Assembly: GCA_027364825.1 (NCBI GenBank) | Contig: DAHXOM010000032.1 | Coordinates: 1-5,582 of the forward strand | Origin: a bacterium | GTDB taxonomy: Bacteria; JAMCPX01 | DNA: 5,582 bases | Direction: 5' to 3' | Shown: positions 1 to 4,977 of the stretch, one piece after another | How positions within the stretch are numbered: the stretch's first letter is position 1 | Layout: each line of letters begins with the position of its first letter | Translations under genes and position numbers: made by a program | Notes under the pieces: generated by a model | Seen by the model: the letters and a program-made list of their open reading frames with translations, nothing else | Database searches by the model: none | What the model was told of the DNA's origin: nothing

Positions 1-51
1 CCGGTAAAGACAGTATTCTTAATAAAGAAAGAAGATTTGGTATGGTCATAA
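1..51 (+). CDS. Possible 3' end of a rightward gene (partial)
   Basis: Frame 1 is open from the window edge and stops with TAA at 49-51, giving the tail PVKTVFLIKKEDLVWS. Frame 3 is also open from the edge, to a TAA at 57-59, so the frame is not certain. With so few codons no family can be named. A convergent gene end is plausible because the leftward operon terminates at 58-86, directly beside it. That hairpin has no T-run on its right-hand side, so it would be a poor intrinsic terminator for a rightward transcript. The stretch may equally be non-coding. Confidence 0.25.
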   Translation, partial: PVKTVFLIKKEDLVWS

Positions 52-57
52 ATTTAT

Positions 58-86
58 AAAAAAAGGGGGAGCCCGAACACTCCCCC
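58..86 (-). terminator. Rho-independent terminator of the four-gene leftward operon
   Basis: Read leftward, a perfect 7-bp stem (GGGGGAG at 65-71 pairing with CTCCCCC at 80-86, 8-nt loop) is followed by seven T residues (A's at 58-64 on the + strand). It starts 6 bp after the stop codon of the PEGA lipoprotein gene, so it marks the end of that transcription unit. Confidence 0.9.
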
Positions 87-92
87 TCTCGA

Positions 93-407
93 TTACTGAT
101 TCTTTATAAGCATTATGTGTATTGGTTCCAGAGCTTCATTGCCGACAAATACCCTGCGGGTGTATGATTGATACCCGTCTTTCTTCAACTCTATCGTATG
201 CGTCCCGTGAGACAACCTGAGCAGGCCGGGATTCCCGTTGAACTCCTTAGCCCTGCCAACAGCATTGCCGTCGACATAAACCTCTGAACTGCTTGGCTCT
301 GCAACTATTTTAACGAAACCGTCGTTGCTGACAGCCTTCAATGTTTCTGAAGCACACCCCATGAAGAGAAACACCAGCAATATTGGTACTATCGACTTTC
401 TCTGCAT
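93..407 (-). CDS. Small PEGA-domain lipoprotein
   Basis: A 104-residue protein. A short basic start and hydrophobic stretch (residues 3-15) lead to the lipobox FMGC, with lipidation expected at Cys18. Ala19 follows, so there is no Asp retention signal and outer-membrane placement is likely by the E. coli rule. Residues about 31-95 resemble a single PEGA domain: a beta-strand GFVKIVAEP, then VYVDGNAVG, a glycine turn, and GTHTIELKKDGY. PEGA domains are small beta-rich modules common in surface-associated and envelope proteins; their ligands are mostly unknown. The start at 407 is chosen over a longer frame to 443 because TAAGGAGG lies just upstream and the signal peptide begins there. That ribosome site overlaps the stop codon of the CsgG-like gene, so the two are probably translationally coupled. 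It is the last gene of the operon, followed at once by the terminator. Confidence 0.88.
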   Translation of the reverse strand: MQRKSIVPILLVFLFMGCASETLKAVSNDGFVKIVAEPSSSEVYVDGNAVGRAKEFNGNPGLLRLSHGTHTIELKKDGYQSYTRRVFVGNEALEPIHIMLIKNQ

Positions 408-417
408 TACTGCCTCC

Positions 418-1362
418 TTATTGCGGCAATTTAACCTGATCACCTATCTTAAACCCACTACCGGATTCAACGGTTGCGACAGAACCGTCCTCACCAAAAA
501 AACCTATGATTCTGAGCCTGCCCAGGACCGGCCCGGGTGCCCTGCCTATGACAAGCCCTGTTTGGGGATCACGTATCTCCTCACCAAGCGATGTAACAAT
601 AAGTTCATCGCCGACTGTAAGCCCTGTTTTTTGACCTGCATTAATATAAACCCTGTTTCCCTGAATTCCTGCAATCCTGCCGCTCCATTCCACGCTCTGT
701 AATTGCTGAATCAGGTTGTCAATGAACTTTGTTATTGCCGCCCGTAAAGCCTCCTGTCCAAGTGTCTCGTCATAACCGGCATATTGCCCCATACCGAGCA
801 CCTGTGTTGCCTTTTTCTCATATTCGCCCTTACCCGAGTCCGCAAACAGCACCTGCCCGGTCGAGGTATCGACAACCCTCACATCAACAGTACAATCGGC
901 TTTCTGTACCTTTTGTTTATAAACACCATAATCACTCCCAAGGACTTTTACGCCGAACTGGGAGATCGATCCAGTTACAATGGCCCCGCAGCCAAGTAAC
1001 TCACCTGCTTTTGCCGCTGTTGCAGGATTAATGGCCCCTGTTTGTCCGAGCGCCTGTTCATTGAGCAATTGCTGCATTTTTTCTCGTTCAACCAGAATAA
1101 ATGCTCCTGACTTGAATAATTCGGTCGCTAGTATGTCTGAAGCAGACCTTCCAAGCCGGCCCTGGCCATACTCGCTCTTATTTACAAAATCAACAATGCA
1201 TACCCGCTTCTTTGGTCCTGTGTAGTTTTGAATCTTGCCTTGAACAGGCGGCTGGGCCGGACCGGGCACACCTGTTTCCCGGTAGGTTGTCGCACAACTT
1301 GTAAAAACAAGGCTTGTTATTGCTATCTGTAAGACAAATTTTAAAACACCATGTTTTCTCAT
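418..1362 (-). CDS. CsgG-family outer-membrane lipoprotein with FlgT-C-like tail
   Basis: A 314-residue protein. The signal peptide ends in the lipobox FTSC (Cys23, then Ala24), and a Pro/Gly-rich linker follows (about 31-50). Residues about 53-222 look like a CsgG domain: RVCIVDFVNKSE, then a helix with SASDILATELFKSGAFILVERE, LLNEQALGQTG, LLGCGAIVTGSISQFG, and a late strand DVRVVDTSTGQVL. In this family CsgG is the curli export channel, but many CsgG-like lipoproteins are not linked to curli. Residues about 226-314 (SGRIAGIQGNRVYINAG, GLTVGDELIV, GRLRIIGFFGEDGSVATV, KIGDQVKLP) resemble the C-terminal domain of the flagellar protein FlgT. The start has AAGGAGG five bases upstream. The gap to the upstream gene is 35 bp. 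No csgA/B/E/F-like gene is visible, so a curli role is not supported. An envelope pore or scaffold is the likely role, by inference. Confidence 0.9.
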   Translation of the reverse strand: MRKHGVLKFVLQIAITSLVFTSCATTYRETGVPGPAQPPVQGKIQNYTGPKKRVCIVDFVNKSEYGQGRLGRSASDILATELFKSGAFILVEREKMQQLLNEQALGQTGAINPATAAKAGELLGCGAIVTGSISQFGVKVLGSDYGVYKQKVQKADCTVDVRVVDTSTGQVLFADSGKGEYEKKATQVLGMGQYAGYDETLGQEALRAAITKFIDNLIQQLQSVEWSGRIAGIQGNRVYINAGQKTGLTVGDELIVTSLGEEIRDPQTGLVIGRAPGPVLGRLRIIGFFGEDGSVATVESGSGFKIGDQVKLPQ

Positions 1363-1397
1363 CCTGTCCTCCTTATTTATAGAGACGTTTTGCTCGT

Positions 1398-2000
1398 TTA
1401 GTTATAATGCGGCCCATACGGCAGTTTCCTGAATATAATGTTCACTGTCTTACGGACAATGGGCTGGTACGGGGATATCGAGGCAGCAACTGCAATATCT
1501 ACCATTTGCCGTTCGTTGCCGGCAATAGCCCTTTCGGTAACCGTATAGTGTCCCTCCCACAAGAGCTGATTGTCCTTTGTGCTCCTCAATTCAAACCTTA
1601 AACCGACTGTCTGTGATGCATAAATAGCAAGCCATGTTGTAGACCAGTCTGTTATCGTCGTATAAAGGATGGCATCGACACTGAACATTTCACCGAGCTG
1701 CACCGCGGTAAACTGGTTTACCTCTCCTGCCTCATGAATATGATTCTGCGTAAGAATTTCATCAATCGTCCGGAGAGAAGGCGAATCATATCCCCAATCG
1801 ATTACCTTTTGGTAAACAATCGGTCTTACGACATCCGGGGCCTTCATATCAACGGTCTCATTCATAACAGGCATAACCGCTATGCTGTACGGCATCGGCC
1901 GACTGTAATGCGGAGCAGATGCGGCATGGGTACCCGCACAACCTGCCATCAAGGCAACCGCTATCCCCAATGAACCTATATAAAATAATCTCCTGTTCAT
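1398..2000 (-). CDS. GNA1162/DUF799-like lipoprotein
   Basis: A 200-residue lipoprotein. The lipobox is MAGC (Cys21, Ala22 next). The mature part carries the pattern I associate with the GNA1162 (DUF799) family: a first strand YSIAVMPVMNETVDMKAPDVVRP, a helix, DEILTQNHIHEAGEV, the VQLGEMFSVDAILYTTITDW stretch, and a late strand LRFELRSTKDNQLLWEGHYTV. In Neisseria a GNA1162 gene lies with a CsgG-family gene and a DUF4810 gene; here it again adjoins a CsgG-like gene, which supports both calls. Its function is unknown; proteins of this kind share the TolB-N/CsgG-like alpha-beta fold. The gap after the upstream gene is only 13 bp. The start has only AGG directly against the ATG and no proper Shine-Dalgarno, so translation probably depends on coupling to the preceding gene. 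No upstream in-frame ATG, GTG or TTG fits better. Confidence 0.85.
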   Translation of the reverse strand: MNRRLFYIGSLGIAVALMAGCAGTHAASAPHYSRPMPYSIAVMPVMNETVDMKAPDVVRPIVYQKVIDWGYDSPSLRTIDEILTQNHIHEAGEVNQFTAVQLGEMFSVDAILYTTITDWSTTWLAIYASQTVGLRFELRSTKDNQLLWEGHYTVTERAIAGNERQMVDIAVAASISPYQPIVRKTVNIIFRKLPYGPHYN

Positions 2001-2013
2001 CCTATGAATTATT

Positions 2014-3285
2014 TCATTTCTTTTGAAACGTAATCGTATTCATCGTTGTGGCAGTAATGGAAAACACTGCCGTAACTGCTTTATTTGCAAGCAATGAATG
2101 AAGAAGGTCCTGAGTGTTACCCTGATAGTTTACGTCCATGGTAGCTTCTCCATTACCGATATTCTTATCATAAATATCCTGGACACCGCTTGTAGACATC
2201 AGCTGATCTTTCAATTCAACGAGATCCCCTGCCGTCTGAATGCCCTGTATGTTTAAGGTAATGAGAGAACCATTGTTTTCTTCCTGCTTCCACATAGCCA
2301 GTATGGTTGTTATCATACTGTCTGCGAGATCATCCGTTGCCTTTTTCAGAGCATCATTGCCCGCTGTCATGGTATCGATATGAACAGAGGCTGCATGCTG
2401 TTCACCGGATGCAACGACCCTGCCGTCATCCGTATCAACCGCCCTCAACGAAACATTGGCCTGTGCAGATCGCATCTCAGAACCGGCTATCTTTCCATAG
2501 AGCTTAGCTACAGCCTTTCCATATATTATTATATCGACATTCGCAAGTTTACCGAGACTCTTAACCGTGGTGTCATCAAGGCTTTGCAGCCTATATCCTG
2601 AAGATAGTTTTATATCGTGTAAAAGTGCTGCTTCATCTACAACATTAAACCCGCTGTCGAGAAGTTTTTTCATCATCTCGTTTTCGGCTATGGACATAGC
2701 TCCTAACTCATGCACGGTATGGACCTCGGAAATAGTATCACCTTCATACCCGGCCGGGGGAGCATAGAACAAAGAGGATTCCATCCTTTTCTTCCCTATG
2801 TTCTGTTCAAGGATAATCACTGCAACGCGGGGCATCCTTTTTTGTTTCATGAGCAGTCCGATAGCTCCGAGATCGTCTTTCAGGTGTTTTGTACCTATTG
2901 TTGCCTGGATTGTCACATTATAAATATTGTTGCTGGCGCCCTCATTGATGATTTTATAATCATGGACATAACCGGAGGTATTTGAGTATATTCTGTCACT
3001 CAATAATTTATAGTTCTCTACTGTTGTTTGTGATGAAACAATCACTCCGACAGACTGTTCTACAGCCTTTCTGAGTGCATCACGGATTGCTGCATTCCGG
3101 GCAGAGGATTCATCCCCGTTGTTTATCACGGCTGTTCCCTGGGCAGTAACGAGCTTTGCCCCTCCCTGCACATCGGCACCGGGATTATTGTCGTCAGCTG
3201 CATTCCGGGCAAACGCATTGAACGATAAAACCATTATGAATAAGAAGCCCCAGAATACAACCCCCGCAACCCTTTTAATATTCAT
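2014..3285 (-). CDS. Secreted FlgT-N/LPP20-like protein, first gene of the lipoprotein operon
   Basis: A 423-residue exported protein. A Sec signal peptide (residues 1-26, likely cut after AFA) has no lipobox, so unlike its neighbours it should be soluble in the periplasm. Residues about 45-140 match the FlgT N-terminal/LPP20 pattern: VTAQGTAVINNGDESSARNAAIRDALRKAVEQSVG written as consecutive short blocks, then VENYKLLSDRIY, GYVHDYKIINEG and YNVTIQATIG. Residues about 150-330 look like a FlgT middle, TolB-N/CsgG-like domain (MPRVAVIILEQNIG, ENEMMKKLLDSGFNVVDE, GKLANVDIIIYGKAVA). The last 80 or so residues (LITLNIQGIQTAGDLVELKDQL, GVQDIYD, ATMDVNYQG) suggest a small ferredoxin-like domain. FlgT is an outer-membrane-associated flagellar ring protein in Vibrio; no flagellar gene is visible here. 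The start at 3285 has GGGAGG four bases upstream. A longer frame to 3330 would read back through the groES terminator and was rejected. Confidence 0.82.
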   Translation of the reverse strand: MNIKRVAGVVFWGFLFIMVLSFNAFARNAADDNNPGADVQGGAKLVTAQGTAVINNGDESSARNAAIRDALRKAVEQSVGVIVSSQTTVENYKLLSDRIYSNTSGYVHDYKIINEGASNNIYNVTIQATIGTKHLKDDLGAIGLLMKQKRMPRVAVIILEQNIGKKRMESSLFYAPPAGYEGDTISEVHTVHELGAMSIAENEMMKKLLDSGFNVVDEAALLHDIKLSSGYRLQSLDDTTVKSLGKLANVDIIIYGKAVAKLYGKIAGSEMRSAQANVSLRAVDTDDGRVVASGEQHAASVHIDTMTAGNDALKKATDDLADSMITTILAMWKQEENNGSLITLNIQGIQTAGDLVELKDQLMSTSGVQDIYDKNIGNGEATMDVNYQGNTQDLLHSLLANKAVTAVFSITATTMNTITFQKK

Positions 3286-3289
3286 AATA

Positions 3290-3327
3290 CCTCCCGCTGA
3301 TAAAAAAAAAGTCCCGCCGCAGCGGGA
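3290..3327 (-). promoter_or_regulatory. Alternative hairpin able to mask the ribosome site of the lipoprotein operon
   Basis: Read leftward, TCCCGCTG (3327-3320) is the exact complement of CAGCGGGA (3299-3292). The second segment contains the first four bases of the GGGAGG ribosome site (3295-3290) of the FlgT-like gene. The first segment overlaps the 5' arm of the groES terminator stem, so the two hairpins cannot form together. In a read-through transcript the 8-bp pairing (20-nt loop) would partly hide the ribosome site. This is seen in the sequence as complementarity only; a regulatory effect is inference. Confidence 0.35.
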
Positions 3328-3328
3328 C
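3302..3328 (-). terminator. Strong Rho-independent terminator after groES
   Basis: Read leftward, GTCCCGC (3328-3322), loop TGCG, GCGGGAC (3317-3311), then nine T residues (3310-3302). It begins seven bases after the groES stop codon and ends 16 bp before the start of the FlgT-like gene. It should separate the grx-groES unit from the lipoprotein operon. On the + strand the stem is followed by AC and six T's, so it could also work in the other direction, although no rightward gene ends there. Confidence 0.88.
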
Positions 3329-3334
3329 ACTTTT

Positions 3335-3607
3335 TTAATCTTTTAAAACACCAAGAAGATCGGCTTTCTGGATGATTAAATAATTGATCCCGTTGAGTTC
3401 AATCTCAGTACCGCTGTACTTTCCGTAAATAACCTTATCCCCTGCCTTTACAATCTTCTGCAGTTCCTCGTCCGTTCCTACGGCCTCTATGGTACCCATC
3501 TGCGGCTTTTCCTTTGCCGTTTCCGGTATTATTATAGAGCCCTGTTTTTTTTCCTTTTCTTCCATGGGTTTTATTAAAACCCTGTCTTCCAATGGTTGTA
3601 TTTTCAT
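3335..3607 (-). CDS. groES: GroES (10 kDa co-chaperonin), no adjacent groEL
   Basis: A 90-residue GroES, slightly shorter than the usual 95-97. The N-terminal signature IQPLEDRVLIKP (residues 3-14) is clear. Residues 16-38 are the mobile loop, with the GroEL-contacting hydrophobic trio as Ile25-Ile26-Ile27 in GSIIIP. GTIEAVG and VKAGDKVIYGKYSGTEIEL form the barrel, and YLIIQKADLLGVL closes it. The shortening is around the roof loop (about 44-52). GroES caps GroEL in the cytoplasm during ATP-driven protein folding. AAGGAGGT stands three bases before the ATG. The glutaredoxin gene ends 17 bp upstream, and a strong terminator follows the stop codon, so groEL is not co-transcribed downstream as is usual. 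It may be a second, orphan copy, or groEL may sit elsewhere. A CIRCE half-site lies in the candidate promoter upstream of grx. Confidence 0.95.
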   Translation of the reverse strand: MKIQPLEDRVLIKPMEEKEKKQGSIIIPETAKEKPQMGTIEAVGTDEELQKIVKAGDKVIYGKYSGTEIELNGINYLIIQKADLLGVLKD

Positions 3608-3624
3608 ACTACCTCCTTTTTATA

Positions 3625-3882
3625 TTATTCTTTAATATTTAGCAATCGATTTATTTCCCCTTTATTAAAACCGACAATCGGCCTGTTGTTAATGAGGGTT
3701 ACCGGAACCCCCATTTGATTTGTCCTTCTCACAAGGTCCCTTGCCGCCTGTTGATCCCTTGATATGTCAACCTCTTTAAACCTTATCCTGTGTTCAGTCA
3801 GATACTGTTTTGTTTTTTTACACCATGAACACGTCGGCGTTGTAAATACAACTACCTGCGGTTGTTTCACTTCTTCTGTCAT
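3625..3882 (-). CDS. Glutaredoxin-like thiol-disulfide oxidoreductase (NrdH/YruB type)
   Basis: An 85-residue single-domain thioredoxin-fold protein. Strand VVVFTTPTC leads to the redox motif Cys18-Ser-Trp-Cys21, followed by helix KKTKQYL. FKEVDIS (35-41) is the second strand, and MGVPVTLI places the cis-proline at Pro60. PIVGFNKGEI (68-77) is the C-terminal Gly-Phe segment typical of small glutaredoxins. It has no signal peptide and should act in the cytoplasm, reducing disulfides of protein partners. The CSWC motif is unlike the classical CPYC of glutathione-dependent Grx1 and closer to NrdH/YruB-type proteins, so the electron donor cannot be told. AGGAGGT lies about seven bases before the ATG. 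It is first in the unit grx-groES, with 17 bp between the genes. Confidence 0.9.
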   Translation of the reverse strand: MTEEVKQPQVVVFTTPTCSWCKKTKQYLTEHRIRFKEVDISRDQQAARDLVRRTNQMGVPVTLINNRPIVGFNKGEINRLLNIKE

Positions 3883-3901
3883 TATGTTAACCTCCTATTA
3901 A

Positions 3902-3930
3902 TTGACATCATTGCAAGGCTTTTTTATTAT
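3902..3930 (+). promoter_or_regulatory. Sigma-70-like promoter candidate, rightward
   Basis: TTGACA (3902-3907), a 17-bp spacer, then TATTAT (3925-3930): a perfect -35 and 5 of 6 for the -10. It points right, away from grx, and lies 20 bp from the grx start on the other strand. Transcription would begin near 3937. The product would be a leader of about 240 nt for the MshEN genes, carrying the 4016-4055 hairpin, or a short untranslated RNA antisense to the grx leader. Use in the cell is unproven; AT-rich gaps give some chance matches. Confidence 0.4.
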
Positions 3931-4015
3931 TCTCTCGTAAGGCTCCTGCACTCTCTCTTACATTCCTTACCACAACAAGTCTTCTCTAAAATTACCGGTA
4001 AACACCTCAGTAATG

Positions 4016-4055
4016 TTTCATGCAGGGGCACAGTATACCATGCCCCTGCATGAAA
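4016..4055. repeat. 15-bp perfect inverted repeat (hairpin)
   Basis: TTTCATGCAGGGGCA (4016-4030) is the exact reverse complement of TGCCCCTGCATGAAA (4041-4055), with the 10-bp loop CAGTATACCA that contains the palindrome GTATAC. Neither side carries a T-run, so it is not a standard intrinsic terminator. It would form a stable stem in any RNA crossing the gap in either direction. It could be a leader structure, a dyad operator or a dispersed repeat; the single copy here does not tell. Confidence 0.85.
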
Positions 4056-4091
4056 AACCATCCCTTCAATGAGTCATTACAATTACATGAA

Positions 4092-4120
4092 AATTTAATT
4101 AGTTGAGTGCTAAAGGTCAA
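4092..4120 (-). promoter_or_regulatory. Leftward promoter candidate for grx-groES
   Basis: Read leftward, TTGACC (4120-4115; 5 of 6 to the -35 consensus), a 17-bp spacer and TAAATT (4097-4092; 4 of 6 to the -10). Transcription would start near 4085, giving a leader of about 200 nt that includes the 4016-4055 hairpin before the grx ribosome site. I see no better leftward promoter closer to grx. The CIRCE half-site inside the spacer raises the likelihood that this is the heat-shock promoter of the unit. Confidence 0.45.
4105..4113 (-). promoter_or_regulatory. CIRCE half-site (HrcA operator half)
   Basis: Read leftward, TTAGCACTC at 4113-4105 is a perfect 9 of 9 match to one arm of the HrcA operator CIRCE (TTAGCACTC-N9-GAGTGCTAA). 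The second arm is missing: the nine bases at the expected distance (4095-4087) match only about 3 of 9. The site lies between the -35 and -10 of the leftward promoter candidate, a natural place for a repressor, and the unit it faces contains groES, a standard HrcA target. A separate short dyad, GTGCT-N8-AGCAC (4107-4124), overlaps it. Confidence 0.4.
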
Positions 4121-4144
4121 GCACAACAGAAATCTTGATAGTTG

Positions 4145-4173
4145 TTGAATTATTTTTTTTTATTTTGTATATT
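4145..4173 (+). promoter_or_regulatory. Promoter candidate at the start of the MshEN gene pair
   Basis: TTGAAT (4145-4150; 4 of 6), a 17-bp T-rich spacer, then TATATT (4168-4173; 5 of 6). The predicted start of transcription falls at about 4180, on the ATG of the first MshEN gene, which would make the mRNA leaderless. This fits the absence of a Shine-Dalgarno there, but the T-rich spacer makes chance matches easier. Confidence 0.45.
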
Positions 4174-4179
4174 GTTAAT

Positions 4180-4977
4180 ATGAGCGAAAGTAAAAAAAGA
4201 TTGGGAGATTTACTGGTTGAAGCCGGACTGATAGATCAATTCCAGCTAAGGTCGGCACTTTCAGAACAACAAAAATGGGGCGGCAGGCTCGGCAACCACT
4301 TTGTCCGTTTAAAATTCATCACGGAAGAGAAACTCATTAAATTTCTGAGCCAGCAGCTGAAGATTCAGTACGTCGACATAACCAAAATAAAGATATCACC
4401 TTCCTCGATCGAACTCATACCGGAAGAGATAGCCACAAAACACAACATTCTCCCTCTCGGCATAAAGGGCGAGGGTGGGAAAAAAACACTGTTTATAGCA
4501 ACCTCCGACCCTACTAATTTAGAAGCAATCGACGAGATACAGTTTTTAACAGGGCATACGGTAAAGCCTATACTTGCCGCGGACACGGCTATTTCAAAAG
4601 GTATACGGGACTACTACAATCCCATACCCCAACAACCGTTAACCGAACAGGCAATCCCGGTCGAGAACTTAAACACCATATCTATCGAACAATCCGGAAT
4701 AACACATAACCCGCCGCCTTCAAAGGATGAAATGGTAATTATCCGCGACGAGCCTGGCGCACAACCGCCACCGTCAGCACCGATGGTTGATTCAGAACTA
4801 CCGGAAGAAGCAAAGGCCATACTCAACTCAACGCTCGGTATAAAAACAATATTGTCTCAGGAATTGACAAACTTATTGATGAATAAAGAAACCAGAGAGC
4901 TTTTGAATATATTAATCGAGATATTGATCACGAAAGGGATACTAAAAGAAGCTGACATAAAACAGCATCTAAAATGA
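4180..4977 (+). CDS. Stand-alone MshEN (GspE/PilB N-terminal) domain protein
   Basis: A 265-residue cytoplasmic protein with no signal or membrane segment. Residues 7-60 carry two helical MshEN motifs: Arg7-Leu8-Gly9, Leu12, Leu23, Leu27, Gln30; then Leu37-Gly38, Phe41, Leu52, Leu56, Gln59. This is the layout of the c-di-GMP-binding motif pair known from MshE. Residues 64-146 are the alpha-beta part of the T2SS GspE N-terminal domain (IELIPEEIA, NILPLGIKG, IATSDPTNLEAIDEIQFLTG). A Pro-rich linker (about 148-205) and a helical tail (207-265, ETRELLNILIEILITKGIL) follow. No Walker A/B or zinc motif is present, so it is not a secretion ATPase. The ATG at 4180 starts just before the motif. An in-frame TTG at 4135 would add a T-tract-encoded hydrophobic stretch and has no ribosome site. 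The ATG also lacks one. Its stop overlaps the next gene by ATGA. Confidence 0.85.
   Translation: MSESKKRLGDLLVEAGLIDQFQLRSALSEQQKWGGRLGNHFVRLKFITEEKLIKFLSQQLKIQYVDITKIKISPSSIELIPEEIATKHNILPLGIKGEGGKKTLFIATSDPTNLEAIDEIQFLTGHTVKPILAADTAISKGIRDYYNPIPQQPLTEQAIPVENLNTISIEQSGITHNPPPSKDEMVIIRDEPGAQPPPSAPMVDSELPEEAKAILNSTLGIKTILSQELTNLLMNKETRELLNILIEILITKGILKEADIKQHLK

Larger units (their letters stand above)
3883..4179. other. Divergent intergenic region, no gene seen
   Basis: A 297-bp AT-rich spacer between the leftward grx-groES unit and the rightward MshEN pair. Both strands lack a convincing coding frame: a 63-codon open frame at 3862-4053 overlaps the grx start and has low-complexity content. 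It holds, from left to right, a rightward promoter-like sequence (3902-3930), a 15-bp perfect inverted repeat (4016-4055), a leftward promoter candidate with a CIRCE half-site (4092-4120), and a T-rich rightward promoter candidate (4145-4173). Confidence 0.8.

Noticed and set aside
408..443. Upstream in-frame ATG extending the PEGA lipoprotein by 12 residues
   Set aside because: It would overlap the end of the CsgG-like gene and put polar residues before the signal peptide; TAAGGAGG sits in front of the ATG at 407.
325..1225. Rightward open frames opposite the CsgG-like gene
   Set aside because: They are shadows of a well-supported gene: no recognisable domains, odd composition (Cys/Pro/His rich), and no ribosome sites matching the leftward genes.
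418..1362. Curli secretion locus
   Set aside because: Only the CsgG-type domain is shared; no csgA, csgB, csgE or csgF-like gene is present and the partners differ.
3286..3330. Upstream in-frame ATG extending the FlgT-like protein by 15 residues
   Set aside because: The extra codons are the groES terminator hairpin and T-run; the internal ATG at 3285 has a good ribosome site and starts a normal signal peptide.
3625..3882. Selenoprotein version of the glutaredoxin
   Set aside because: The redox motif is Cys-Ser-Trp-Cys with ordinary cysteine codons and no in-frame TGA.
4016..4055. Intrinsic terminator
   Set aside because: Strong stem but no T-run on either side.
4087..4113. Full CIRCE operator
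   Set aside because: Only one arm matches; the other arm position has about 3 of 9 matches, so only a half-site is reported.
4135..4179. TTG start adding a hydrophobic N-terminus to the first MshEN protein
   Set aside because: The residues come from a T-rich promoter-like tract, there is no ribosome site, and the paralogue at 4974 starts at the position equal to the ATG at 4180.
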